Positions 43,234-52,515 of a stretch of DNA of 64,000 bases are shown here, piece after piece. The translations under genes were made by a program, and so were the position numbers. The notes beneath the pieces were generated by a model, which was not told the DNA's origin, searched no databases, and was given only the letters and a program-made list of their open reading frames with translations. This stretch comes from UBA9300 sp032260385 (lineage in GTDB: Bacteria; Bacteroidota; Bacteroidia; Bacteroidales; VadinHA17). The stretch spans positions 1 through 64,000 of the forward strand of contig JAVVEL010000007.1 of NCBI GenBank assembly GCA_032260385.1, written 5' to 3'. How positions within the stretch are numbered: the stretch's first letter is position 1; the number at the start of each line of letters is the position of its first letter.

Positions 43234-44691
43234 TTACTTTTCCGGAATAGCTTCCAGTGTCTTAACCAGGAAGTCCCAGAATTTCTTTACGGTTTCAATA
43301 TTCACCTTTTCATCGGGTGAATGCGGATAACGTATTGTAGGCCCGAAGGAGATCATATCAAGATTGGGATATGCCCCTGCTATTATTCCGCATTCCAGGC
43401 CTGCATGAATGGCTTTGATCTCTGGTATCTTACCGAACATCTTGTTATACACATCCTGCATTGTCTTGAGAATGGGTGATTTCATATTTGGCTTCCAGCC
43501 AGGATAAGCTCCGCTCATTTCAATTTCAGCTCCGGCAAGCTGGAATACGGCAGCAATTTTCCATGCCGTAGCTTCTTTGGCTGTATCTACCGAGCTTCTT
43601 GTCAGGCTTAATGCTTCAAAATTACCTCCGCCAAGTCTCACGACCGCCAGATTATTTGAGGTTTCAACAAGTCCTTCCATCGAGGTGCTCATTCTCATGA
43701 CCCCATTGGGGCAGGCAAATACAGAACGGATAAAACCATATTGTTCATCGGCAGGAACCAGTCCGGCAGGTTTATCGGCAGGTTTGCAGGTGAAGTTAAT
43801 GTCAGGTTCAATATCACCGTTCTCAGCCTTCAGAATTCCGTCATACTCTTTTACAAGTTTTTCAAATTCTCTTGTTTTATCTTCAGGAACCACAACAATG
43901 GCATATGCTTCCCTGGGGATGGCATTTCTCAGGTCGCCGCCGGCAGCCTCGGCAATTTTGATATCAAGGTCAGCTTCAGCCTGCATCAGGAAACGGAATA
44001 CCACCTGGTTGGCATTAGCCCTGCCCAGAGGGATATCAATACCTGAATGTCCGCCCTTCATTCCCTTTGCATCGATCCTGTAGGGCTTGACATCGCCGGG
44101 TACCGGCTCCTCCTTATATGTTTTGCTGGCGGTAATATCAATACCCCCGGCACAGCCTACATATAATTCACCCTCACCTTCTGAATCCATATTTATAAGA
44201 ATTTCAGCATCGAGGTAGCCGGGTTTAAGATTGTTAGCACCTGTCATACCTGTTTCTTCATCCACGGTAAAGAGCGCCTCCACATGCGGATGACTCAGGT
44301 CTTCCGATGCCAGTACAGCCATAGCGGCAGCCACGCCAATGCCATTGTCGGATCCAAGGGTGGTGCCCATGGCAGTAACCCATTCACCATCAACACAGGC
44401 CTCAATGGGATCCTTTTCGAAATCGTGTTTCTTATCACTGTTCTTCTGCGGAACCATGTCGAGGTGAGCCTGAAGCACAACAGGTTTCCTGTTTTCATAA
44501 CCTTTCGTGGCAGGTTTCTTGATAATAACATTGCCTGTCTCATCCACAATAGTTTTGAGTCCAAGCTTTTCTCCGAAGCTTTTAACATATTCAACCATTT
44601 TTCTCTCCTTCTTTGAAGGATGCGGTATCTGGCATATTTCAGAAAAATATCCCCAGAGTTCTTTTGGTTCAAGATTTTTTATATCGCTCAT
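43234..44691 (-). CDS. pepD: Aminoacyl-histidine dipeptidase (M20 family)
   Basis: The protein has 485 aa, the usual PepD length, and cleaves Xaa-His dipeptides such as carnosine in the cytoplasm. Metal and catalytic motifs of M20 are present: LQAHLDMVPQ, TLGSDNGIGVAAAMAVL, VDEETGMTGANNL and GLKGGHSG-type (AKGMKGGHSGIDI) in the lid domain. No signal peptide. It is 119 bp downstream of the flavodoxin gene on the same strand, so it is likely transcribed from its own promoter. Confidence 0.94.
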   Translation of the reverse strand: MSDIKNLEPKELWGYFSEICQIPHPSKKERKMVEYVKSFGEKLGLKTIVDETGNVIIKKPATKGYENRKPVVLQAHLDMVPQKNSDKKHDFEKDPIEACVDGEWVTAMGTTLGSDNGIGVAAAMAVLASEDLSHPHVEALFTVDEETGMTGANNLKPGYLDAEILINMDSEGEGELYVGCAGGIDITASKTYKEEPVPGDVKPYRIDAKGMKGGHSGIDIPLGRANANQVVFRFLMQAEADLDIKIAEAAGGDLRNAIPREAYAIVVVPEDKTREFEKLVKEYDGILKAENGDIEPDINFTCKPADKPAGLVPADEQYGFIRSVFACPNGVMRMSTSMEGLVETSNNLAVVRLGGGNFEALSLTRSSVDTAKEATAWKIAAVFQLAGAEIEMSGAYPGWKPNMKSPILKTMQDVYNKMFGKIPEIKAIHAGLECGIIAGAYPNLDMISFGPTIRYPHSPDEKVNIETVKKFWDFLVKTLEAIPEK

Positions 44692-44810
44692 AATATTTTA
44701 TGTTAGTTTATTTAAAATTCAATAGTTAAGGCACCAGGTTTGGTTTACTGTTCATCGATGTCCGTGTTATGGGATTTATGTTCCCCGAGCCGGCTACTAC
44801 GTACAAAGGC

Positions 44811-45332
44811 CTAATTAAACTCACTGCAAATCTCCTTTACCCATGCCCTGATCCGTTGATCAGTGAGGTCAGACTGAAAGTCCTCATCAATTGGCAAACC
44901 AACGAACATACCGTCGATCAGTGCTTCAGAATCTTCGAAGGTATAGTCATCAGGGCTTACCTTTCCAATTGTATCAATCCCCTTTTCCTGTAAGTGCCTG
45001 TAAAGTTGTCCCATGGCATCAACAAAATGAAGAGGCCATCTCAGGTGATCGCCCAGTCCGTATATTGCAATTTTTTTCCCTTCCAGCCCGGCCTTTTCAA
45101 GCTCGGGCATAAAATCGAACCACCCGCTCTCCATGGGTTCAGCATCCCAGGTTTCTTTGCCTATGGTGGCTATGCCAAAAATAATATTGTCATATTTCTC
45201 AAGATCATCAGCACCGGCCCCGTCAAGGGCTACCAAGTCATGGTTTTCGGGACCCAGCAGTTTCCCGATTTTTTTTGCCACACTTTCGGTCCGGCCACCG
45301 GCCGGTCCGTAAAGAATTCCTATTTTTTTCAT
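44811..45332 (-). CDS. fldA: Flavodoxin, long-chain type
   Basis: The protein has 173 aa, the length of long-chain flavodoxins. The FMN phosphate loop is IGILYGPAGGRTESVAKKIG, where GPAGG(R)TES replaces the usual GSxTGNTE. The central IIFGIATIGKETWDAEPMES and IYGLGDHLRWPLHFVDAMG carry the isoalloxazine loops. It is a low-potential electron carrier, for example for pyruvate:flavodoxin reductase. It starts 16 bp after an MFS gene on the minus strand, so the two are likely co-transcribed. Confidence 0.92.
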   Translation of the reverse strand: MKKIGILYGPAGGRTESVAKKIGKLLGPENHDLVALDGAGADDLEKYDNIIFGIATIGKETWDAEPMESGWFDFMPELEKAGLEGKKIAIYGLGDHLRWPLHFVDAMGQLYRHLQEKGIDTIGKVSPDDYTFEDSEALIDGMFVGLPIDEDFQSDLTDQRIRAWVKEICSEFN

Positions 45333-45348
45333 TGTTAAATAATAATTA

Positions 45349-46899
45349 TCATGATGGTAATTCCAGACCGTAGCCCTGCCTCTTATCAGCCTGTTTCAGT
45401 TTAAATGCAAGGAACATAGCTACCATTCCGCTTAAGACAAGAACCAGGATGGGTATTTTGTAATCATAGGTCATCTCACCGGCCCTGATTGCTTCAAGAT
45501 TGCTTTTGTTAACAAGGTCGAGCAAGGCACCTATTCCCCAGAAGAATAAACCAAGTCCCCAGTTCTGTACAGTAAACATGCTGGCATAGGCTGTGCCGAG
45601 TCTTTTCTCTGCAACAATTTTGGCAACGGAAGGCCACATTGCCGCCGGTACCAGCGAAAAGGCTATACCGAGACTTAACAATCCGGTATAGGCCAGTATT
45701 TTGACATTAAACATGGATAAGGCCAGGTGTGCAAAAATAAGCAGGGCAGCGCCCAGTATCATAAGAGATGCAGCCTTACCTTTCTTATCAACATAATTAC
45801 CAAAAATTGGTGTGAACAGTATCGTTCCCAGCGGGATTAAAGAGGCTGTTTTGGGACCGTTATTTAACCAGAGACCCAGGGTATCACGCAGAATATATAT
45901 AAATACAAAAAAGGCAATACCAACTACCACCATGGTGGTATAGCGTTGCCTGTTTGTCTTAAGATTTGCAGGCACAGCTGAAAACATAATACCAAAGAGG
46001 AAAAAGGCTACATAAATGCTGGCATTCCCAAGGGCCTTACTTCCAAAGAGTATTATATCTCCACTTCCATCAGCCGGGAGGTTATACGAGAATCCAAATT
46101 TATTTACCAGCATATCGGGTGCGTACTGTATGAAGGGAAAAACCGCAGCATAGAACGTTACACAGAGTAAGGCTATATATACGAATGAGGGATTGGTAGC
46201 CAGCTTGATAAGATCCTTATAGCTGAATTCTTCTTCAGCCTCAGCAACTTCAGCAGCTACTTTGGACTGGCGGTCTACCCTTATATCAAAGAAACTGTAA
46301 ATAATAAAAATAATCAGTGCAAGGAACATCAGTGTGGCAGCAAAGGTAACAGCCGGGGCTACGTGACCGGCTGCTATATCAGGAGATATTGCAATACCCA
46401 GGGCGGAACCCAATCGACCGAAACCGACATTTATCGCCATGGCAAGGGCAAGCTCATAGCCTTTAAACCATTTTACTATTGTTCTGGTTGCCACAACACA
46501 TGTAACTTCCAGCCCGGTTCCGAAGAGAATACGACCGACTATCATCATGGTCAGCTGGATATTGTGACTGTCACCAAATACTCCTGCCGTTGCAAGTGCA
46601 TTAAGTGCTCCACCCACTGCTGCCAGGCCACCAAATACAAGACCGGCCAGCCGTATACCCCATTTGTCAAGAATTATACCGCCTACTATTATCATACCAA
46701 ACATATTGGCAATTGTAGTAAGGCCTATAACCCTCCCAAATTCCTCGCTGGTAAATCCTAATTCGCTCTCCATCAAACCTTTCAATCCCCCATAAAAATC
46801 CTGGAACCAATAGGTTGCAAACATAAGAGCACTAAGTAATATTAGCATGGTCCACCGAATTGCTGCTGAATCACGCATGGTCTTTTTTACAGTTTCCAT
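45349..46899 (-). CDS. MFS transporter with extended loops
   Basis: A 516-aa membrane protein with about 12 helices. The loop 2-3 signature reads GGIILDKWGIRLAGLVFGG, and FGNYVDKKGKAASLMILGA repeats it in the second half. The length is above the MFS average because of a central cytoplasmic loop around 215-235 (EVAEAEEEFSYKDL) and loops near 275. The substrate is unknown. It lies upstream of fldA and pepD, so a peptide or amino-acid substrate is possible but unproven. A nonamer repeat array lies just upstream. Confidence 0.87.
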   Translation of the reverse strand: METVKKTMRDSAAIRWTMLILLSALMFATYWFQDFYGGLKGLMESELGFTSEEFGRVIGLTTIANMFGMIIVGGIILDKWGIRLAGLVFGGLAAVGGALNALATAGVFGDSHNIQLTMMIVGRILFGTGLEVTCVVATRTIVKWFKGYELALAMAINVGFGRLGSALGIAISPDIAAGHVAPAVTFAATLMFLALIIFIIYSFFDIRVDRQSKVAAEVAEAEEEFSYKDLIKLATNPSFVYIALLCVTFYAAVFPFIQYAPDMLVNKFGFSYNLPADGSGDIILFGSKALGNASIYVAFFLFGIMFSAVPANLKTNRQRYTTMVVVGIAFFVFIYILRDTLGLWLNNGPKTASLIPLGTILFTPIFGNYVDKKGKAASLMILGAALLIFAHLALSMFNVKILAYTGLLSLGIAFSLVPAAMWPSVAKIVAEKRLGTAYASMFTVQNWGLGLFFWGIGALLDLVNKSNLEAIRAGEMTYDYKIPILVLVLSGMVAMFLAFKLKQADKRQGYGLELPS

Positions 46900-46949
46900 A
46901 AAATTTATTGTTTAGTTTTTTCGAATTGAGCGTAAATGTAATAAAAATT

Positions 46950-47012
46950 GTTGATCTGGGTGAAAGAGTTGATAGAGTTGACAGAGTTTATAAAGTTTGA
47001 ATTGTTATTAGC
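46950..47012. repeat. Nonanucleotide minisatellite array, small
   Basis: Seven successive 9-bp units run on the plus strand, such as GTTGATAGA, GTTGACAGA and GTTTATAAA, with a loose consensus GTTkAtAaA. The same family forms the larger array at 56220-56478 (read on the minus strand). A one-mismatch -7 element (TACATTTA, minus strand, 46933-46940) of the MFS gene lies beside it. Confidence 0.75.
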
Positions 47013-47036
47013 TTGAGAGGCATGATATGCCTTGTT

Positions 47037-48155
47037 TTACTTACCAAGTATATAATTTGCCGGTAGTGCCACTTTCTTGCCGAACTGGTAAATAAGCTGT
47101 CTTTTGCCTCCAAGGTTCCTGTTACCGTCGGTAATCCTTATATCAACAATTTCGGGAATCCTGTAATAGATTTTATCATAGGCTGAATCCTGTCCGCCAT
47201 CGCTGACTATATTGACATTTGCCAGATCATCATTACTCATTATTTCAACAACAACGGGTCTGCCGGTAAGATCACTCTCATCCAGGACTCCCTTATCACC
47301 TGAGAAGCGGAAAATCACCACGGGTTTATTCTTCATGCTTGCATCAGGAACGAAAGAAAAATCAAATTTTACTTCACTTGTGTAGGATTTTCCTGCGAAG
47401 AGGCTGATATACTGATCTTCAAGCCTGTTAATTTCATCGATGGCAGCCTTGTCCTGGGGGAATACATTTGCTTCACCTGTCAATATCATATGACGCCCTT
47501 CCCTGAGTTCCAGTAAAATTCTTGCTGTATGCTCGGCCTGTTCCGACAGGCTTAACTGGCGCCTTCTTTCAAGTACATAGGGTATCCGCACAAATGCGGT
47601 ATCAACGTCAATAAGCCTGTAAGCAGTATCCTGTTCTATGTTGTAATAAACATCTGAACCCATATCACGGTATTCTATACGTTTATCATCCGGGGCATAA
47701 TTACGGCTGTCAAACTCCCTGTGCCTGTATACAGCCGGATTAACATCCATAATCAGCCCGGTATTAATCATGCTAATGGCATTTGTCTGGATCAATCCGT
47801 CACTCTTCATAACATAAAACTCCGAAGGGTCCAATTCCTGAACTGCATTAATCTTCACCTTTTTAATAGTCCATATAAGCCGATCTTCACTTATCACATC
47901 GCGCAGGCCAAGCAATTCGTTGGCATAAGCATGATAGGGGCCTGCTTTCTGTACTGTTTTTTCTGCAATGACAGTAAAATCAAGAACTGTTTGTGGAAGC
48001 GCATAAACCAGGCTGCCCTCATACAATTTAACAGTATCGCCAAGAGGAAGAACCTGAGTATTAACCTTTACGGGCACTTCCTTAACACTGCATGCGGAAA
48101 ATATTATGGCCATAAAGAGGGGCAATATATGACTGTAACTGTTTATCTTTTTCAT
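47037..48155 (-). CDS. DUF4831 family lipoprotein
   Basis: The protein has 372 aa with a lipobox IIFSAC (about residue 22). It is recognisable as DUF4831, a Bacteroidota-specific envelope protein, by VYALPQTVLDFTVIAEKTVQ and the GPYHAYANELLGL segment, with the later ILLELREGRHMILTGEANVF. No enzyme motif is seen and the function is unknown. Its start codon is 5 bp after the stop of nnrDE, so both belong to one transcript. Confidence 0.85.
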   Translation of the reverse strand: MKKINSYSHILPLFMAIIFSACSVKEVPVKVNTQVLPLGDTVKLYEGSLVYALPQTVLDFTVIAEKTVQKAGPYHAYANELLGLRDVISEDRLIWTIKKVKINAVQELDPSEFYVMKSDGLIQTNAISMINTGLIMDVNPAVYRHREFDSRNYAPDDKRIEYRDMGSDVYYNIEQDTAYRLIDVDTAFVRIPYVLERRRQLSLSEQAEHTARILLELREGRHMILTGEANVFPQDKAAIDEINRLEDQYISLFAGKSYTSEVKFDFSFVPDASMKNKPVVIFRFSGDKGVLDESDLTGRPVVVEIMSNDDLANVNIVSDGGQDSAYDKIYYRIPEIVDIRITDGNRNLGGKRQLIYQFGKKVALPANYILGK

Positions 48156-48160
48156 ATTTT

Positions 48161-49684
48161 CTATTGATTTTTATTTTGTCTTATCTTTTTAAATGAATTT
48201 CCAATATTAAAAATAATATCTGAGGCTATCAATGATTCAAATCCATTCTTTACAGCTGCCAGGTCTCCTGCCAGACCATGAATAAACACAGCCGCAATGG
48301 CTGCTTCAGAAGGCCTGTAAGCCTGGGCAAGCAAAGCAAGTATCATGCCCGTTAGAACATCTCCGCTTCCTGCAGTTGCCATTCCGGGGTTTCCCGTACT
48401 GTTAAACCACACCCTGCCGTCAGGAAGGCATACAGAGGTATGCGCACCCTTTAAAACGCTAACACACTTATATTTTTTTGAAAATTCCTGTTGCTGCAAT
48501 AAGCTGGCATATCCCTGCCCATCAGATCCGGTAAGCCTTCTGAATTCACCCGGATGAGGAGTCAGTACCGCATCTTCCGGAATCAGCTCCTTCAAACCAT
48601 TTTCAGTAGCAATTATATTCAATGCATCGGCATCAATAATGATAGGACCCTTATATTTTTCAAGAAGGTCACGCACACCCTTCCTGGTGTTAGGTTTTGT
48701 CCCGAGACCGGGTCCGATCCCGATAGCGTCATATTTCTCCGGGCCGGGGATTTCGGTCACCATAAGGTCAGACTGATCGCACTGAACCATAGCCTCAGGC
48801 AATGCAGCATGTATCACTTCCGCGATGGGACGGGGCACATGGGCTGTTAAAAGACCCAGCCCCGTTCTCAGGGCAGCATGGGAAGCAAGTACTGCTGCCC
48901 CTGCTTTACCGCATGAGCCGGCTATCATCAGCCCGTGACCAAAGTTACCTTTATGATCAAATTTGTTCCTGTTCTTTAAGATACCTGCAACAAAGGAAGT
49001 ATCAATAAGGTTATAATCAGTAGGTGTGCTACTGATTTTTGCAGGATGAAGTCCTATTGGAAGTATATAATATTTCCCGACAAAGTGCTGATTTCCCGGA
49101 AAAAAGAAAGATAATTTCGGGAACTGCAGAGTCAGGGTGTAATCAGCCCTGACAATAGTGTCCGGATTATTCCCCGTATTGTCCTCACCAAATAAACCTG
49201 ATGGTATATCAACAGAGACTACCCTGGCCCCGGCATTATTGATTTTCGAAATTACTTCCGCGCTAAGACCTTCGGCAGGCCTTGTCAGGCCTGATCCAAA
49301 TATTGCGTCAATAATTACATCACCCGGTCTGATAAGAGGGAAATCATCCGGCTCTATTATTTTATTATATTCGGCCTTGCCCTGGTTTATAAGCCTTTCC
49401 TTGTTTAAGGACAGGTTCTTACTCATCTTAGAACTGAAAGCCAGGTAAAAAACCCTTACATTAAAATCAGCATCCGCGAGCATTCGCGACAGTGCCAGAC
49501 CATCACCTCCGTTGTTTCCCGGTCCGGCAAAGACAACGACTGTCCCTGATCTTCCAAAATGATCAACATACCAGTTGAAAAGAGCTTTTGCCGCACGTTC
49601 CATAAGGTCTATAGACTGTACAGGTTCATTTTTTATGGTATAAGCATCAATCTCCCTGACTTTTTCTGAACTGAATATCTTCAT
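48161..49684 (-). CDS. nnrDE: Bifunctional NAD(P)HX epimerase/dehydratase
   Basis: The protein has 507 aa and repairs hydrated NADH/NADPH. The N-terminal YjeF_N epimerase domain (about 1-215) includes VVVFAGPGNNGGDGLALSRM and VSVDIPSGLFGEDN. The C-terminal dehydratase domain (about 230-500) of ribokinase-like fold shows AIGIGPGLGTKPNT, IIIDADALNI, LTPHPGEFRRL and NPGMATAGSGDVLTG. Both halves are intact. It is the first gene of a transcript with the DUF4831 lipoprotein gene, with a strong -7 element at 49713-49720. Confidence 0.95.
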   Translation of the reverse strand: MKIFSSEKVREIDAYTIKNEPVQSIDLMERAAKALFNWYVDHFGRSGTVVVFAGPGNNGGDGLALSRMLADADFNVRVFYLAFSSKMSKNLSLNKERLINQGKAEYNKIIEPDDFPLIRPGDVIIDAIFGSGLTRPAEGLSAEVISKINNAGARVVSVDIPSGLFGEDNTGNNPDTIVRADYTLTLQFPKLSFFFPGNQHFVGKYYILPIGLHPAKISSTPTDYNLIDTSFVAGILKNRNKFDHKGNFGHGLMIAGSCGKAGAAVLASHAALRTGLGLLTAHVPRPIAEVIHAALPEAMVQCDQSDLMVTEIPGPEKYDAIGIGPGLGTKPNTRKGVRDLLEKYKGPIIIDADALNIIATENGLKELIPEDAVLTPHPGEFRRLTGSDGQGYASLLQQQEFSKKYKCVSVLKGAHTSVCLPDGRVWFNSTGNPGMATAGSGDVLTGMILALLAQAYRPSEAAIAAVFIHGLAGDLAAVKNGFESLIASDIIFNIGNSFKKIRQNKNQ

Positions 49685-49712
49685 ACTTTTGACTTATGCT
49701 GGTGGTTTATCA

Positions 49713-49720
49713 CAAATGTA
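49713..49720 (-). promoter_or_regulatory. -7 promoter element of nnrDE
   Basis: The minus strand reads TACATTTG, a perfect TAnnTTTG match, 28 bp before the start codon at 49684. TTTG-like sequence exists upstream, but at a 14-bp rather than about 19-bp spacing. Confidence 0.5.
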
Positions 49721-49808
49721 AGATCAAAATCATTCAAATTGAAATCTAAGACGAAATATTAACAGGGACAATTCTATTCACGGGCAGGGTGAATGATCCC
49801 ACTGTCAA

Positions 49809-50804
49809 TTAATTATACCAGGGGTGAGAAGAAACCGCTTGTAAGCCTTCTCCGGGATCTGTACCTATTATACGCCTCACTCCGAGGAAGGCATTCCTCC
49901 TGCCCCGGCTGAAATTGCTGCGGCTTGAGTCAAGGCTGTTTATTTTTACCATTCCTGAAGCATGAATAAATTCGGTAGCCCCTATATACATCCCTACATG
50001 TGTGGGCCTTGGGCTACCATCCCGCACATATCCAAAAAACAGCAGGTCTCCAATCCGGAGTGAATCGGGATAGGCTTCTATGCTCAATTTTATTCCGTGA
50101 GCGAATTGCTGGGAAGCGTCCCGTTCCAGAATCACACCGTTAAGGTAATAGACTGTTTTGACAAAGCCGCTGCAATCAAATGCCTTTGGGGACGTGCCAC
50201 CCCATAAATAAGGCAGACCGGTAAATGATTCTGCCCATCTTCTCAGATTTTGTTCATCAGGGTGTATGTTCTCAAGCCATTCATCGAACTTTACTGCCTC
50301 ATTCCTGCTTATATACCCTTCCCTGCCATCCGGCAGAATAATCCTGCAATAATCATTTATTACCTCTGAAAGCTCAACTATAGATCCGGCCACAATATCT
50401 GCTACCGGAAGCATCGTAGTGGTATCGGCGTATATATCACCATATTTATTCATGTAGATCAGGCGGTCTGATCTTTTCCATGCTTCTGTTTCTTCCGGCC
50501 CAAGGGTTTTAATTGCCTGTGAATCCACCCACCCTTCATATGATTCTGGCGTCTGTATATAATACCATCCCGGCTGGAGCCTGAGTATTTTAACAGGGGT
50601 ACCCATGACAGCCTGGCTTATCAGCTCTGTGTTATGAGCAGGTGACTGGCGCATATTGCACACACTGACAGTTACCAGTCCGTAAGGTTCCTCAACTTTC
50701 ATTCCCTTTTCTTCTTCCCGGGGCTTGCAGGCCATTAAAACCCCTATCATGATTACAGCCAGTAGAATAGATTGCCTTTGGATTTGTTCAATTAGTCTTT
50801 TCAT
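49809..50804 (-). CDS. NlpC/P60 (C40) peptidoglycan endopeptidase lipoprotein with SH3b domains
   Basis: The protein has 331 aa and a lipobox VLMAC. Two SH3b-like domains (about 40-100 and 115-170) precede the C40 domain. The nucleophile is C211 in AFDCSGFVKTVYY, the His is H269 in RPTHVGMYIG, and H281 (FIHASGMV) fits the third polar residue. It probably cleaves cell-wall stem peptides in the periplasm. Its ATG overlaps the upstream transglutaminase stop by one base (TAATG), which implies translational coupling. Confidence 0.93.
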   Translation of the reverse strand: MKRLIEQIQRQSILLAVIMIGVLMACKPREEEKGMKVEEPYGLVTVSVCNMRQSPAHNTELISQAVMGTPVKILRLQPGWYYIQTPESYEGWVDSQAIKTLGPEETEAWKRSDRLIYMNKYGDIYADTTTMLPVADIVAGSIVELSEVINDYCRIILPDGREGYISRNEAVKFDEWLENIHPDEQNLRRWAESFTGLPYLWGGTSPKAFDCSGFVKTVYYLNGVILERDASQQFAHGIKLSIEAYPDSLRIGDLLFFGYVRDGSPRPTHVGMYIGATEFIHASGMVKINSLDSSRSNFSRGRRNAFLGVRRIIGTDPGEGLQAVSSHPWYN

Positions 50805-52246
50805 TACCTGTATTCTATTTCAATTTCATAATACCATTTATCAAAATACAGATTCCCGCCACTCCATTCAAGCTCACCCCGCTGGAAATCGTACGGTTCA
50901 CTCCTGAGGTACTTCTTATCCGGATACAGATTCCCTGCAATGCCATCATTAACGATCATCCTGTAGGAATCGATGCCTGACATATAAAATTCCCTTGTGT
51001 TCCTGTCTGATGAATACTGAAGGCCATATGACATGTCAACAGGGATCCAGCCGGTGCCCTCGAACCAGACCTCACACCAGTCGTGTAAGTTTTCATTCCC
51101 GGGAGGCATCATCCATCCACTCTGCCACCTGACAGGGATACCCTTGTACCTTAACATTGACATTAACAGGAAGGTTTGCATACCACAGTCTCCCCTCCTA
51201 TTACTGATTACATAGTCAGGAATATCAGGTATTATGGAATATTCCAGGGCCCCTGCCCAGGGTATGTTATCATTTATCCAGTAATAGAATCTTTTAAGGA
51301 TTTCAAACGGATTATCTTCCTCTTCTGCTATACTATCGGTAAGATATCTGACTTTCTCCGAAAAATTTATATGAGGCCTTTCTTCCATGGTATATTTCCT
51401 GTAGAGTTCAGAATCCGTATTATATGGCAGTATATTAAGGCTGCGGAGATCGAAATACTGACCGTAAGACTCGTAACTGAAAGATATGTCGAAAGTCACC
51501 GGTTTATCTTTTTCAGCTATTGCTTCCATATAAATTGTACGGTGGATCATAGAATCGGGTGATATTACGTAATCATCAACGGATGCTGATATAAGCCTTA
51601 TATTTTTCTGCCTTACGTGGTTTTCTTTAGGCCATGGCAACCAGCATCTGACAGTTTCGCCATCAGGTACGGCATCAGGCAGCACCGTCAGGGTGTAATT
51701 AACAAGCATCTCAACAGGTTTTACCGGCATATTTTCATTACCTGAGGCATCAATAAGGGACTGAGTATGGTTTTTGCGGAATATTATCCCCGGGTCCTCA
51801 GCCAGGAGTGAGTCTCTGGCAGCCCTCTCGAGACTGAAGCTTTTAAGCAGGTTAAAGTTTGAGGCAGCTCTTTTAAAATATCGTTTCTGCCCGTCGATCA
51901 TACGGCATTCAAGCCACTTACGCTCTTCCCACATTTCCTTCTCTCGGGGGGAGTAATCGCCAATGCTTTCTTTGAGGCGGGATCTTATCTCTTCTTCACT
52001 AAGAGAAAAATCCAGATTAATCCTCTCCGCAATCTGCGCCAGAGAGTCAGCTTTTCGTATTAATTTTATTTCTTCCGGGCATGCATTCTTCAGAGAATCC
52101 ACCAGGTTCAGGGTGTTTTTCAAATTTCCCATTTCAAATTCTTTCCCGATACTCCGGTAGATTTCTATTCCATCCGGCTTCTTTTTGCAGGCTGCAACCA
52201 GAATGAACATGAAAATGAGTAGACAGGCTGTACAGGTTTTCATCAC
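50804..52246 (-). CDS. Transglutaminase-like lipoprotein
   Basis: The protein has 480 aa. Lipobox LVAAC puts it at the membrane. The N-terminal third (about 25-160) is helical and charged. The transglutaminase core is at about 290-420: catalytic C354 in RRGDCGMQTFLLMSML, then ENLHDWCEVWFEGTGWIPVD with the His and Asp. Proteins of this type are thiol hydrolases of unknown substrate, possibly peptidoglycan- or protein-directed. The gene is directly followed (1-bp overlap) by the NlpC/P60 gene, so the pair may act on the same wall material. Confidence 0.88.
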   Translation of the reverse strand: MMKTCTACLLIFMFILVAACKKKPDGIEIYRSIGKEFEMGNLKNTLNLVDSLKNACPEEIKLIRKADSLAQIAERINLDFSLSEEEIRSRLKESIGDYSPREKEMWEERKWLECRMIDGQKRYFKRAASNFNLLKSFSLERAARDSLLAEDPGIIFRKNHTQSLIDASGNENMPVKPVEMLVNYTLTVLPDAVPDGETVRCWLPWPKENHVRQKNIRLISASVDDYVISPDSMIHRTIYMEAIAEKDKPVTFDISFSYESYGQYFDLRSLNILPYNTDSELYRKYTMEERPHINFSEKVRYLTDSIAEEEDNPFEILKRFYYWINDNIPWAGALEYSIIPDIPDYVISNRRGDCGMQTFLLMSMLRYKGIPVRWQSGWMMPPGNENLHDWCEVWFEGTGWIPVDMSYGLQYSSDRNTREFYMSGIDSYRMIVNDGIAGNLYPDKKYLRSEPYDFQRGELEWSGGNLYFDKWYYEIEIEYR

Positions 52247-52305
52247 GGAATCTTCTTTTGTGTAAAATTATCAAATAAACTCATTCATACCAATACTGAC
52301 TTATC

Positions 52306-52446
52306 CCGCTGGCGCGGTAAGCCGCAACCATGTTAGGGCTTCCGCCGGGCCAGACCACCTCATATACCTGCCGAAACGTCAGGGAGGTGGAGCTTGCTAC
52401 CCCAAACCCGGGCTCCCCGGTTCCAATATTACAGCATTCCAATATT
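52306..52446. repeat. GC-rich intergenic patch with short repeats
   Basis: It begins with CCGCTGGCGCGG (52306-52317), the complement of 33410-33421. Next are an inverted pair CCACCT/AGGTGG and, at 52421-52430 and 52437-52446, the direct repeat TTCCAATATT (period 16). The rest of the 269-bp gap between the divergent transglutaminase and POT genes is A/T-rich. Confidence 0.45.
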
Positions 52447-52464
52447 CCATATAAAAAAAACTTT

Positions 52465-52472
52465 TATATTTG
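52465..52472 (+). promoter_or_regulatory. -7 promoter element of the POT transporter gene
   Basis: TATATTTG is a perfect TAnnTTTG match, 43 bp before the start codon. The two TTCCAATATT repeats lie 18 to 51 bp upstream of it and may be an activator site. Confidence 0.55.
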
Positions 52473-52515
52473 TGGCATTCTCAATTTCTAACCTTAAATT
52501 ATAAAATAATACATT

